A stretch of 64,000 nt of DNA, taken from the NCBI GenBank assembly GCA_031761405.1, contig JASEVX010000013.1, positions 38,718,363 through 38,782,362 on the forward strand, written 5' to 3'. Positions 21,334 to 33,262 of this stretch are shown here, piece by piece. The notes beneath the pieces were generated by a model. The model had not been told where the DNA came from and searched no databases. It saw only the letters and a list, made by a program, of their open reading frames with translations. The DNA is from Serripes groenlandicus (taxonomy: Eukaryota > Mollusca > Bivalvia > Cardiida > Cardiidae). How positions within the stretch are numbered: the stretch's first letter is position 1; each line of letters opens with the position of its first letter. The translations under genes were made by a program, and so were the position numbers.

Positions 21334-21665
21334 TAGATCCTCATCCAAACCTATTCATGTCTCATCTGCAGTTCCTGAAGGATCTTTGCTTCGGCATCTT
21401 CTCTTCCTAGTCTACATGAATTAAAAAAAAATTATCCTCCTAAAAATGTCCGATACAAAGTGAGACTCTTTGCAGATGACACTGCCATTTATCTTACACT
21501 CTCAACATCTTCCTGCCCTTTATCCAACCCTCTCAACATCTTCCTGCCCTTTATCTAACCCTCTCAACATCTTCCCACTCAGAAATCTCCAAAAAGATTT
21601 TGGCATACTTGAACGTTGGAGCCGTAAATGGGACATGGAATTTAACCCATCTACATTTTAACTTA

Positions 21666-24290
21666 TTCACATGAATAAGGTCTAAAAACCCAATCCCCAC
21701 ACAGAACACTTTTCACACCTCACTGTGTTGTATAATTATGCAAATGCAGTCTTTGCGAAAGTCGTCAGTCCTACGTACAGTCCTGACTGACAATAATTCC
21801 TTCGGACTGACAACTTGTCATGTGCAATAATTGGTTGAACACAGAAGGAAATAGATGAACAGTAAGCTTTCGGACTGACATGGTTCAAAAGATTTTGTGA
21901 AGTCTGGAATGGTAGCATCTGCTTCAATCCTTGGATAAAACCAGGGACGTTGAAAAGAAGCTACCTCCCTCATTTAACTAATGGGTGATGGTCATTTCGC
22001 TGTAAAATAAAACATTTCTCCGAACTGATGTGAAAGACGTCCCGCGGAAAAAGCAATTTATTACATAAATTATTAGTCGCCGGGCAGAAGCCCGCGACTT
22101 CTATTTTTAATAGGTTTTCGGAAATCACATGGGAGGAGGAGTTATTATTAGAAAAAAACAAATTTAAATGTCTTGAACATATTACAATTGCGTTTGTTTA
22201 AAAACACTAAGTTATGACACATCTAAAATGAAATAAATATTCCGATGTTTAAAGTATTAGTAGTTTCTTTATTTTGACTCGCATCTCTTTTTTGGGGGTT
22301 TTATTTACGAAGACAAAACCGTCCCCATGAGACTTGCAGCAAGCAGACTGTTGTCAATATCAAGTAAAATTCACGTCGAATTCTCCTTTAAAATAGCAAT
22401 CTTAATTTACTGAATGTTATTTTCATGTTCAAAGAGATGTCTTGATTTGTGAGGAATTCAGTTTATAATGTTTATCCATGTATATCTAAAATATGAACTG
22501 TTTCTAAGCTAAAACTGTTGATCGCGTGACTCGCGAATACCAACTGCGTAGATCAATCTCCTTTGCAGAGAGCCGCTCTTTACACTCACTTACAAATAAT
22601 AAATTATAGGTGATTTAAAATGTTTATTTGGTTCAAAACAAATGAAGAAAAGAACAAACCGAGATAAAACTGGTTTTAGTAGAAAATTTACTTTGAACGA
22701 ACACTCTCTGCCTATAAAGAGTGTTTCAAGAACGACACCTCTGCGAAGAAGAATGTAGGTCACGAATCGGGTCTTTCGTACAAAATGATTTCGTCCTTAC
22801 AATAAATTAACATGTTGTAGGGCTCAGTTTAGGTTCGAAATTAAGTTTAAATTATAAAACAATTTCAATGAGATTTAACTGTTTAGCTGATATATATTTC
22901 GAAGGTGGTCTTATTTGTAAATATTGGATTACATTTCATCATTTGTTAAGGTATGATATAATTAGGATGCCAAGCTAATATCATTTTGAGAAAAAGAGAA
23001 AACTCATATCTTCAGCGATTTAACCCTTATCTCATTGTTTTAAAAGTAAATTGCTGCAAAGGTGTCCAATGTTGACTTTAATAGGGGAAACATAAAATGA
23101 CGTGCTATTGCATGCAAATTTTAAATTGTCTGTTTTGTGGTTTTATTGATAAATGATAGAATTCAAATATTCTGACAAACATCTTGAAAAGTGTATGTGG
23201 AATTCACAAATCTTATAATTATTCCTTAATGAAAGCACTGTATACATACTAAGACTAATGATTGTCAAGATTACTCATTGCCATTACTGTGTATGATCAA
23301 TAATTAGTTGGCTGTGTATATTCGGACCTAAGAACTAAATATATTAAACGATATTACTATACTTGGCCATCGTTACGAAAATTCACAAACTTACTCTCCA
23401 ATAAGTCTATTAGTATTGCTAAAAATATGTCAAAATTTATTTACTATGCTAATTTGAAAAGAGTCCAGTTTTCCCCATAATGTTCTACGTTGTTGAATAT
23501 TTGTATGTTCTTCTGTAAAAAAGATCCATGTCTTTATTTGTATTTTATGCTATAAGCATATTGTTTGTTTAACGCAATAAAATATTTGTATTGTATATTG
23601 TATTGTATGGTCAACCTACTTTGGAATGGAGATTGATCATACATAATGAAAGGCTTCAATTATCATTTACTTCGTTGACAAAACAATGCAAGTTATGACA
23701 CATTTTCACTTGACCCCGCCCCTGATGTTCCAATATGCCCCTCAGTTGATAACTGTTTATTCAACTACTATAATGTTAGTGTTATGCATAACTGCAGTAT
23801 GCATTTCCGGCGACATTGATGCGTTGCATCAACTTTCTCTTGTTCTTAGTAGTATTTAGTAAATTTAAGTTTTGCATTTTGAAACGACAGTTATTCAAAT
23901 TAACACCTCTCAAATTAATCATCTGTATTTCGCAGCATAATTTCTAAGTATATTCTTTGCCATAGAAACCATGTTCACGGGAATTGAACAATACGTTAGG
24001 AAAACCGGGTCTTCAAATAAGCGATCATTGTGTTTTTAGTCGGGCTCAATTGTGAAGTAGCTATGCTCACGCATTTAACCGGATGTCATTCGTACAACCG
24101 TCACAAAAAGTATACGCACTGTAAAATAGTTCCATATTCTCATTGAATACTTATCATATGAGGATGCAATGTGTGAATAAAATCAGAATTACGCAGTTAA
24201 TGTTGAAATCAAGCTTCTGGAAACACAAATATGCACAATATTATCTGGTTTTATTACTTTTATCCTTTAATGTCAAATCACAGAAAAGCC
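21666..24290. other. Long stretch without a recognised gene
   Basis: Contains a loose inverted pair (CTCCTTTGCAGAGAGCCGCT near 22559 and its partner near 22720-22755), a small GCCGGGCAGAAGCCCGC hairpin near 22080, a family A fragment (about 23020-23091) and a LINE-like 3' tail with AATAAAATATTTGTATTGTA near 23576. No coding exon can be supported. Confidence 0.4.
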
Positions 24291-24299
24291 GATTTCAAG

Positions 24300-24495
24300 A
24301 AAGACTTGTTGGACAAACATTGAATGATTGGGTTTTAATGCCGTTTTCAACATATCAGTCACATCACAGCGGCACGTTAACCTAACCATGTGTATCCTTG
24401 CTTTATTGTAACCCCGCTGAAAGAAATCAGACCCGACAAGGGCTCGAACACGCGACCTCTTGTCTCGAAGGCTAATTAACACTCTACCACATCGC
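24300..24495 (-). mobile_element. SINE with a different tRNA head, truncated
   Basis: The minus strand has GTAGAGTGTTAATTAGCC then GTCGCGTGTTCGAGCCC (box A and B-like) and the shared tail sequence (CGGCATTAAAACCCAATCA at 24322-24340). A partial SINE head with GCATGCGAGTTCGATCCC also lies at about 24570-24630 on the minus strand. Confidence 0.6.
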
Positions 24496-24937
24496 TATAA
24501 AAGCTAGCAATATAGCAAGGCAGTATAGTATCCCCTTATACAAACACATAGCTACAGAATGTTGGCTTCAAGCTGGGGATCGAACTCGCATGCACTGGAT
24601 TGACTGTCCGCATCGCTAAGAACGTGGTCGAGCTCGAATTCACACTACTTCAAATACTGGTACTTTCCCCCACAAAATCCCTTTAATTGTCCAACAAAAC
24701 CCTTTGCTGTGGCAAATGGAGAAACATAGGGTTTCCGGTTCAAGGGTTTTAGAACATTAAATTCATTGCCAACGTCTAGCTAAGAATGAGTGATGTCCCT
24801 TTAACTTCTACTCACAACTAGTTAAACAGGCTGCCATACAAAAGTTAACTGATCTAATGTGTCAGGCTTCTCCGGTGAATGCTGACCAATAAAATGCAAT
24901 CCAAAAGTCATTTCTGAAATTGATCTAAATAAATCCG

Positions 24938-25410
24938 TGTTAAAGACCAACTTTGTATAGCAATTCCCTGTCTATAGCAACCACACTTTCAATTACCAAA
25001 TTACTCATTCTCTGGATCAATGACTCTGCAATTAAAGGCCATCTGTGAACAATCATTGATTGGGGTTTAACGCCGTTTTTAACAATTTCTCAGTTATATC
25101 ACGGCGGCCAGTTCACCTACTCATGTATTTCCTGGTTTTCTCACACCAGTACTCCACACAACAATCTTCCCAAGCAACTGGCTGCTTTTTAACATAGACT
25201 TAGCCTATTGGTGGAACACGAATGACGCATGTCGCATTGACGTTTGTCAATCTTGAGAGAGAAAGTTGGCCGAGCCGGGATTCGAACTCACAACCCCTTG
25301 ATTGACAGCCCGCGTCGCTATCGATTGAGCTACCGGGGTTTGGCATCTGTGAACAAAGACCATATTGTTCTATTCCATGGGTGGTCTTTAAACACAGGTT
25401 GAACTGCATA
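24938..25410. repeat. Family D repeat interrupted by a SINE
   Basis: Third copy of the element that flanks both GPCR copies: 'TATAGCAATTCCCTGTCTA' on the left, 'GGTGGTCTTTAAACACAGG' on the right. The SINE at 25053-25343 splits it. Confidence 0.6.
25053..25343 (-). mobile_element. tRNA-derived SINE, near full length
   Basis: The minus strand runs from CCCCGGTAGCTCAATCGATA through GAGTTCGAATCCCGGCTC to CGGCGTTAAACCCCAATCA. A 13 bp duplication CATCTGTGAACAA flanks it (25040-25052, 25344-25356). Confidence 0.85.
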
Positions 25411-25589
25411 CAGCTTTTCTAGAGCCCTGTCCACAGTTTGTAACGGATTCTTCCTACACCTCATCAGCTCAGAGTCTATGGAAAAAGGTAATTTCGTGAA
25501 TAAGTTATTTAATTACTCTTCGTTTAAAAAGTTCCATTGCCTCTCACCTCTGATCTATGTGAGTAAGTAGTCAGTGGCTTCGAAAGAAT

Positions 25590-25712
25590 GTTGTGTAAGT
25601 ACTGGTGTTGGAAAGCCAGGAAAACATGGGTAGGTGCACTGACCGCCGTGATGTGACCAAAGCTGTTGAAAGCGGCGTTAAACTCCAAACAAACAAACAA
25701 ACAAACAAACAA
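25590..25712 (+). mobile_element. SINE 3' part ending in an (AAAC)n microsatellite
   Basis: 'AAGTACTGGTGTTGGAAAGC' then 'GACCGCCGTGATGTGACC' and 'GGCGTTAAACTCC' are the common SINE tail, followed by seven AAAC repeats. Confidence 0.65.
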
Positions 25713-25803
25713 ATCGTTTAAAATGTCAAAAAATGTTTGCGAATGCGATAGGGACCACAGTTTTAACTTTTTCATCGACAATTACAATATAAAGGTTTTC
25801 CTC

Positions 25804-25867
25804 AAACAGTGCTGATTCAGGTGAGCCAGCTCGTAACGAGCTGTCTCACCTAAAATCAGCACTGTTT
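25804..25867. repeat. Short perfect-armed foldback
   Basis: AAACAGTGCTGATT ... AATCAGCACTGTTT with inner arms CAGGTGAG / CTCACCT and CAGCTCGT / ACGAGCTG. No coding. Confidence 0.6.
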
Positions 25868-26030
25868 GCCTTTTAGTTATCATCATATTTCAAAACTCTT
25901 ATTACAGAAAAAAAATGTCTACTCTAGGAAATTCGGCGCTGAAACAGTTAATACGATTACTTGCACGTATTGGTTTTGTGACTGAAAGCATGAAACCTGC
26001 TGATAAAGAACAAAATCCTGTAATTGGTTA

Positions 26031-26217
26031 ATAAACTCTTTCCCACATACAACGAGTCTGCTGCAGACGACTTTCAAAACAAGGAAACTCTCTATAAATG
26101 AAGGAAACATTGTTGAATAAAGTTGAAAACATTGTGGCAATAGGAGAAATTACTCATTATGTTTTCAAAAGTCGTCTGCTGTAGAGGCATCAGAAAGCGT
26201 CTGTATATGGGAAAGGT
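26031..26217. mobile_element. Family A MITE, decayed
   Basis: TAAACTCTTTCCCACATACA to ATATGGGAAAGG, with CTGCTGCAGACGAC inside. Confidence 0.55.
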
Positions 26218-26439
26218 GCAGGAATCTTAGTTAAAGAATGATATCGTAATCGACTACAGAGACCAAGATTTTCGTGGGATATTCTTTGAACTTAATATTA
26301 GAAATACATGTAACGTTTGCACAGTTTATGTGATTTATTGAATGCATAAAACTTACCAACAATAATTTCAAGTTTTGGCCAATTTCTTAATTGTGTGTAA
26401 TAAATATTTGTTAAACATGTAAAGATAACTCATGAACGA

Positions 26440-26838
26440 GATTGCAGTTTTCGAAGATATTAATCCACAAGCAATCTCCTTAAATTAGAAATAAATTATT
26501 AAATAGAGTTGAAAACATTGTATCAAATGGGAGAATGCTCACTATTAGCAATGTCTCCGTTTGTCACAACGTTTTCAAAAGTTGTTTGCTGAAGAATGCT
26601 CACTATTAGCAATGTCTCCTTTTGTCACAATGTTTTCAAAAGCCGTCAAAATAGCATAGAAAACATTGTGGAAAAATTAGATATTGCTCTTTATGAGCTA
26701 TGTCTCCTTTTGCCACAATGTTTTCAAAAGTTGTTTGCTGAAGAATGCTCACTATTAGCAATGTCTCCTTTTGTCACAATGTTTTCAAAAGCCGTCTGCT
26801 CCAGAGGCGTCAGAAAGCGTCTTTTTATGGGAAAGGGT
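26440..26838. mobile_element. Compound family A MITE with internal duplications
   Basis: The block GAATGCTCACTATTAGCAAT + GTCTCC...TTTTGTCACAA + GTTTTCAAAAG occurs three times, so the centre has been tandemly duplicated. The right end GGGAAAGGGTAAA is present. Confidence 0.55.
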
Positions 26839-27366
26839 AAAACTTGCAGTTAATATCGGTTTTATACAGAGGACAAAACTTTTTGAAAGCATGAACATTA
26901 ATCCAATAGAAAAATGAAAAAAAAAAAAATGACAGACGGAAACTTTGGCAGTCCGCGGGGAAAAAGCATTCTAAAATTGTCACATACGAGACAGTGAAAG
27001 CTTGTCTGGACACACTAAACGACCCTTAATTTTCCCTGGTTAGCTTGTTTGTATGGTGTTTTACGCCGTTTACAAAAAGAAATTCAGTTACATTACGGCG
27101 TTTCCTAGATAATTTACCAGTACATTTAATATGACATCAGATAGACAGTCAGTCAATAATGCTTATCCCCCAATCCAGAGCATCAGGGAGGGAAGTCATT
27201 ACAGACAATCATTGATGTACAGCCGTTATGGTGTCACTTCTTTTGGATATGCAACACATGGATGCAACAAGACCCCATTTCACATGACTCGACTTAAGTA
27301 TGGTTTTACACCGCTCTTAACCCTTTAACACGCTTTCTGACGCCTCTGCAGCAGACGATATATGAA

Positions 27367-27985
27367 AGCAGGACCGCCTCGGTGATGTTATGGTAGATGG
27401 TTCGCCTCAGGTGCGGGAGGTCGCGGGTTCGATCCCCGGCCGGGTCATACCAAATACTTTAAAAATGGTAGTAATGGCTGCCCTCCTTTGCGCCCAGTGT
27501 TGCGGGGCTAGCACTACGACTGACTGGCTGGTGTCAGAAAATATGGACTAGTACTAGACCTACTGGTAGCTAACCAAGGAAACACCGTTATACATGTATA
27601 ACTGAAACAGTGTTCAAAGTGGCGTTAAAGTTAAAATAAACACAAACCAAATCTTAGTGGGTGGTCCGCTGCTTTAGTAGTTAATACACTGTCAATCCAG
27701 AGGTCCGGGTTCAAACCACAGTCAGGGTTCTGGATTTTCTAAGGTGCTGTATGTTTCTTGCAATCAACTTGAGTTCAAGTACTGGTCCTTCCCAGGTAAA
27801 AGTGCCTTGCGTGTATCGGTGCTTTATACTGAGCACGTTAAAGAACCAAGGAGTCTTTTCGGTGGAAGAAAAGAAGAAGAGTAGGCCTACCACATTCCGA
27901 AACATTCCTACCCATCGTCTGGCATCCCTTAGAATTCCATCTGGTCATATCAATTTGTTATTCGACAAGCCTGAGTACACATAGT
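27367..27985 (+). mobile_element. Two adjoining tRNA-derived SINEs of different families
   Basis: First (27367-27655): head with GTCGCGGGTTCGATCCCCGG, body 'AAATGGTAGTAATGGCTG...', tail CAAAGTGGCGTTAAAG. Second (27656-27985): head GTGGTCCGCTGCTTTAGTAG and GGTCCGGGTTCAAACCAC, body 'CTTTATACTGAGCACGTTAA'. Neither folds as a clean tRNA. A minus-strand SINE tail fragment (27040-27110) and a family A fragment (about 27318-27366) precede them. Confidence 0.7.
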
Positions 27986-28269
27986 CAGGGGTATAGTAGG
28001 AAAATAGTGTTATCATTGTAGAGTTTACATCATGTAAAAGGAACAAGTTGTTCAAGCACTGTTTTGTAATTTCACTTTTGTTAAGTTGAAAATGGTCTAA
28101 TTGAATTGCACTGGACACACATTCCCATACATCATGAAAACGGCAATGTTAGCCAATAATTAAATTGATAAATTCAACAGGCCATTTAGGACGTGGCCGT
28201 TCTGGTCCGATCTTTGTCGATATCAGGTTTTGACCATGACGGTGTCTTGGGGTGCTTTTGACAAAGATT

Positions 28270-28395
28270 GACAGCAAGGTGCGCGCGCATCAACTTCCGG
28301 TAAATGGATATATGGCGGAAGAATTGAAATGACTCAAACATGATTAAGATAATTGGCAGTGTGTTTTAAGTGTTTTATATAGAGAAAACTTTAAG
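28270..28395 (+). promoter_or_regulatory. Candidate promoter and non-coding first exon
   Basis: The local G+C rises (GTGCGCGCGCATC). CTTCCGGTAAA (ETS-like) is followed by ATATGGCGGAAG (YY1-like core AATGGCGG in form), then a short uORF MAEELK and a donor TTTAAG|GTAAGG at 28395/28396. This looks like a TATA-less housekeeping start with a leader exon. It could be the start of PASK, whose coding exons lie 26 kb downstream, but no transcript evidence is available. Confidence 0.3.
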
Positions 28396-30104
28396 GTAAG
28401 GAAACCCGTGAACAGACGAGTAGCATATCTATCATTAATGAGTATTGTACACAGTTTATAAGCCTCGATTGACGGTCAAACATCATTTGATTACCGTTGA
28501 CGTTTTCAAATTTGTAATCACTTTGCATAAAAATGTAAACGAGATTTATCATCTACGTTGATTTATTTATCTAAATTAACATGTGATGTGTTTTCATAAG
28601 AGCATTTTTTATTGGTTTGTTTAATAATTTAACTTTGTGTGATCACCCATGACAACAATTATGTGACCATTGCATAGGCGCCTAATTTGGACTTGTTCGG
28701 GCAGATACGCGAAAACACATGACAACATGTTTAGAGATGTCAATTTTTTTTATTGGACGAATGAGAACCTGTGGAAATTCAAATATGTAGATGAACAGTG
28801 ATGTATTGCTTTATGTAACTATTGAGTAAATATTTTAACTAAACTCATGGAACCTAAGTTGTGGGATTTTTGTTGCTGTCATGTTTTTTATCAGTTAAAT
28901 ATGTTTACATACTTGTGTACAGTCAAGTTACCCTTAACGGATCAGTAACGAAACAACATAGTGCATAAAAGAAATGGTCAATAATTCAATTTTTTTCATC
29001 TCAAGCAACATTTTAGCTGTCAAAACTGCTGCTGTTATTCTACAAGTTGAATTTTATCTGACAGCAGATAAATTTGTATTGATAGATTTCCAATTTAATC
29101 ACTAGCATCATCGGATATGGCTAAATGACAAACATGATTTTGAGAAAACCCCTATGCAGGGTTTTCCATTCATTTTGTTTGAGGAGGCCTGTTGACTTAT
29201 TGAACAGGCCGAGTGGGGGGGGGTGTCCCCCCCCTCCTAATTTTTTTTCAAATTTAGACGCAAAATCCTGCATTCTGAGGCATACCTAGTGTGAAAATGA
29301 ATCTTTGAAAATAGCATTTTTTAAAGGACAATTTTTATTATTTCCCATCATTTTGACAATTTTGTTTTTGATTTAGCGATATAGAATCTTTAAAAGAATG
29401 TGATTTCAAGATCTGGGTTGATAGAACCTCTTATATTAAATATTACAATCTTTAATATTTGTTACAGGGCACTGAAAACTTATATGTCTATGACAAATTC
29501 ATTCTCTCATACGACATTTCTGCAGCAGACGACTTTGAACATATTTTGTCAAAATAGAAAATCTCTATAATTGAATGGATAACCTATGACTTAAATAAAG
29601 TGGAAAACATTGTATCAAAAGGAGAAATTGCACGTTTTGTGCAATTTCTTTTATTTGTCACTATGTTTTCAAAAAGCCGTCTGCTGCAGAGGCGTCAGAA
29701 AGTGAACAAAAAAATAATAAGATGTTTAAAGTGAAATATTGTTTTCACAAGTTGGAAAATACCACTCATATAAAATGTATCACATTAAAAAAACCTTTAA
29801 TTTTGTATGACCTTTTCATATCTGTAAGGCTCACACCACTATGATCGCACTTGTGAAAGATGTGTTATTATAATATGCTTGTATTATTATTTATATCATA
29901 ATCAGATTTAGACTGGTTGATTTTTGTTTGGAAAATATTTTTTCTGTGAATAAAATAAATAGAGAACAATTCTTGCAACTGTGTTTGATTTTTTCAATTT
30001 ATAAATAACACTCATTTCACTCAACAGACAGTCCATCATCATTCATGAGCTATAATCTTCTCAGTCTGTCTCTGAGACAAAGTTTACATGCAATCCTCAT
30101 CCTC
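28396..30104. other. Non-coding stretch with foldback and family A MITE
   Basis: 29140-29240 has AGGCCTGTT / AACAGGCC arms next to a nine-G and an eight-C run (GGGGGGGGG, CCCCCCCC). A family A MITE without clean ends is at 29499-29703. Otherwise AT-rich DNA without recognised exons. Confidence 0.4.
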
Positions 30105-30247
30105 ATCTTCATCAATTTCTCCTTTTGCCACCATGTTTTCTGCGTTTAGTCATAGGTTATCCATTGAATTATAGAGATTTTCTATTTGTTGACCAAAATT
30201 GTTCAAAGTCGTCTGCTGCAGAATTGCCGTATGAGGGAAAGGGTTAA
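30105..30247 (-). mobile_element. Family A MITE, right half only
   Basis: Starts at the central region (CTCCTTTTGCCACCATG) and ends TATGAGGGAAAGGGTTAA. The other half is missing. Confidence 0.6.
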
Positions 30248-30924
30248 AGAATGGCCTTCTCCTTGTATTAACTTTTTTTTTTTGAATAGAAATACGCAAA
30301 ATAATAAGCATTTTTGGGGTTGCAATGGGCAGTAAAGTGACATAATCTTTAGGTTGATAAATGGGCAGAAAAATGACAAAGTCCAACTTTAAAAAAAATT
30401 TGGGCAGCACTTCCCCTACAAATTATACATTTTTCCCCCCAAACCACATGATCCCGGACCAAATTAAGAAAGGAAATCAAGAAAGAAAAAGAGAGGTGTG
30501 GGGCAGGTTCATTTCTTAATAATTCATTTCAAGGACAAAAATATGAAATTTTGGGAAGGATTCTCAACCGGCGTAACTTTTCAAAATAAACATGAACAAA
30601 ATTTAACGTCTTGTCAAAATCGATCGAAACTGCGAAACGTGTTCAAATAAACAATAACAATAACAACTTCATGCCATGCAATCAATGTTTTTTTTTTTAT
30701 TAAATTCAATAATTACACACACACCTTTCCTATGTTTTGACTGAGAAGAGAAATAGTCGCCAAGTGTCCGCTTCATCTTCACGGATGATCATGCCATGTG
30801 TTTTCATTTCAATATGCATTGAAAATAGTGCGTCACTCAAGGGTCATATTATTGTTGTGAATGATTTGTTCGTAGTAGATTTCCAAATAAGGAGATGTTT
30901 ACTACAGCTTTAAGAAAGCGCGCG

Positions 30925-31030
30925 ATAAAATGTCACGTGATACGTTTGCCCGCGAAAATGTCACGTGGTGTTATAGCGCCTCTCGATTGGATGAAGCTCT
31001 TCTTTTAACTGTCTCGCGAGATTACAAGTT
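30925..31030. promoter_or_regulatory. Promoter-like cluster with CACGTG boxes and CCAAT
   Basis: GTCACGTGATAC and GTCACGTGGTG (E-box CACGTG) within about 40 bp, then TCGATTGGATG (inverted CCAAT) and CTCGCGAG. CpG dinucleotides are denser than around it. Direction and target gene are unknown. Confidence 0.3.
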
Positions 31031-31294
31031 AGCATAGGAAAATGTACACTGAGTGATCACGTGGTCAACATACTAGCTACAGTATTTGAGTGAGTTATTT
31101 ATAGAAATGTATACACATCTAGTATTTCAGATCTTAACATGCTCAAAAGGTTTTGATACTCGACACCGCGATTTTTTTTTCAATTTATTTTTTTCAATTT
31201 GCAACATTTGAACCGGCCAGGAAATTGTTTGAAACGGTCAATTTGGCCGGCAGCCGGTTCTTACGGAGAACACTGCCTATGACTCGGTCATGGT

Positions 31295-31733
31295 GTAACA
31301 TGCATGGCTAAAGACACAGAAGATCCCTTCAGCGAAAAGTATACTCAACCCTGAAGGGGTCCACTTGTCTTATATATGTAACCCTAAACTCCATCACTTC
31401 GAAACGGTGATGTAAATTTTCATATCAAATGCAACGTATACCGAACGTTTTCGTTATGTACACTACTTCCCACTCCGAGAAGACTCGTCTCGAGTCTTGG
31501 CCTGGGAAACCCATGGGTAAGGCAACTCCGGTATGGCAGTTGTCTTCATCCCACCGCTGCCATCAATGTAACGTGCAGGGCTAAAGACGCAGAAGATCCC
31601 TTCAGCGAAAAGTATACTCAACCCTGAAGGGGTCCACTTGTCTTATATAATTATGTAACCCTAAACTCCATCACTTCGAAACGGTGATGTAAATTTGCAT
31701 ATCAAATGCAACGTATACCGAACGTTTTCGTTA
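31295..31733. repeat. Direct duplication of a ~165 bp multi-hairpin sequence
   Basis: 31295-31456 and 31568-31733 are almost identical (start-to-start 273 bp). Each contains CCTTCAG...CTGAAGG, CATCAC...GTGATG and AACGTTTTCGTT stems. The 111 bp between them has AAGACTCG / CGAGTCTT and CCCATGGG. Not seen elsewhere in the window. Could be a structured RNA, a small terminal repeat, or a plain local duplication. Confidence 0.5.
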
Positions 31734-31746
31734 CAATGGAAACAAA

Positions 31747-31812
31747 ATGGCGATTCCGCTGATGGTTACTTACTTAGCTATTTCATTATTGCTTCAGTGT
31801 AAACATGCATAG
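31747..31812 (+). CDS. Tiny signal-peptide-like ORF (very uncertain)
   Basis: ATG in a YY1-like AAAATGGCG context begins MAIPLMVTYLAISLLLQC, which resembles a secretion signal, but stops after 21 codons. GTAAAC right after CAGT could be a donor, making it a first exon. No downstream exon was found. Confidence 0.15.
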   Translation: MAIPLMVTYLAISLLLQCKHA

Positions 31813-33262
31813 ACAAATACGAATGATTTGTTACATTGCAAAAGGTGTATGTATTTGTCTTTCATAAAATGTCAAAATAAATAACTTTATACATAATTAA
31901 GATCGCTAGGCTAGTGAGTAGCTGTTCCCGCGAAAAAGACATGTACTCTTCAAAACAATTTAGAAATAACTGGGTCACATAAACACTTGCATCAGGCGTT
32001 CAGATGATACAGGTGAATTTTAAGTCCGACAAGCAATATTTTTATTGTGTATTTAAATAATAGTATAAAGTACTTAACTGCCAATTTTTACACAACAAAC
32101 TGTCTAATGAATTAGTTAAAAACTTTAATAGCGTGTCTTGAACGTTAAAGTGATCTGCTATTGTTTATGATCTGCCAGTGTTCCCACTCATATTTTTTTT
32201 TAAGGGTAAACTTAACCTTAGGTTGAAAATCATGGGGTAAGATTTAATTTCAGGGGGTATGAAAATTTGAAGGCAAATATTTCATAATGGAAATAGACTT
32301 AAAAATAAGCACATGTTTGAACTTTGAGACCGTATTAATTTTGATGAAATTGATCAAATCATAACAGAAGTAACACTTATTCTGATAATAATTCATAATT
32401 GTCTACATTTTACATTTATATAAAGTAATTTATTATAAAGCCTTCTGTATGACCTCATCAATATCTATTCCTTGTGACCTCATTATTGAATAAGTAGCTG
32501 TTAAAATAAGGCTGATGATTTTACCAAGTAAGTTTATTTCTAGACCTTTTTTAAAATCGACATCATCTTGACAGTTTTGTTATGCATTCTTCTTGAGTAT
32601 GGTCTTAAATAAGTAATTTTCCTTTCACATTTATCCCTCCAGCAGGATCAACGTTATCACGATTATTACATCATAGTAGTGCTTGCACTAACTTAACCTG
32701 GTGCCGCGCTGACTTTTCCACATCTAGCACATTATATTGTTTCTCTTTGTTATATTTTTCTAAAATATTATTGGAAAAGAAGCAAATAATTACAAAAAGG
32801 CGATATTGCTACGTTGTCAATAATGATATTGTATCAGTTTCTATCATTACACTTTGAAACCATTTTTTTATGTGATCTATTATGCTATCTTCTAGTCATG
32901 TGTCATACTCAATCCAGCATAAAATTCACCAAAAAGATTGTCTTGGCCATGATTCATCAGATTCACATATATTATGAATCATGTTAGTTCTCAAACCACA
33001 TGCATTGTGGTAAAAGGAATGATTTCTGATATTGAGATATTGCTTTTATTTTAAACACCATTTAATAAAGTGTTCTGCAGTGAGATGTTTTATAAACGGA
33101 CCCTTATTCAAGTTATTGCACTAAACTTTCACAATGATGAATTTTAAAACAAATAGGAATTAGTGTGAGCAAAACTTTCTTGAATGACATTTCCGATTTT
33201 CAGAATGAAGAAAAGGCACAAAACCATATTACAATATATATTTTCTCCTTCAGTCTTCAATA
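31813..33262. other. No gene or repeat recognised
   Basis: AT-rich DNA. I see no ORF with motifs, no family A element and no SINE here, which is unusual for this window. Confidence 0.4.

Larger units (their letters stand above)
20128..21665 (+). pseudogene. Dead LINE reverse transcriptase fragment, split by two MITEs
   Basis: Scattered frames show non-LTR reverse transcriptase motifs in order: IWKDGNVACIYKKGDRSNPA then NYRPISLT (20260-20335), HGFRESRSCESQLLRLVGDL (about 20610-20670), LLDFSKAFDKVSHEKL (20705-20758), IRGTTLKWIKGFHDNRRQS (about 21030-21095), AVPEGSLLRHLLFLVYMN (21368-21424) and LFADDTAIYLTLS (21465-21505), the last being the catalytic F/YADD box. Stops and frameshifts break it. 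It is interrupted by a family C foldback (20765-21012) and a family A MITE (21103-21333), and an unrelated segment lies at about 20340-20590. It resembles jockey/CR1-type LINEs by motif order. Not functional. Confidence 0.85.

Noticed and set aside
27400..27450. True tRNA gene at GGTTCGATCCCCGG
   Set aside because: Same reason: SINE body and tail follow, and similar heads occur elsewhere in the window.
31568..31733. 5S rRNA or spliceosomal snRNA
   Set aside because: A short CCTGGGAA resemblance between the blocks does not extend to the conserved elements of either RNA.
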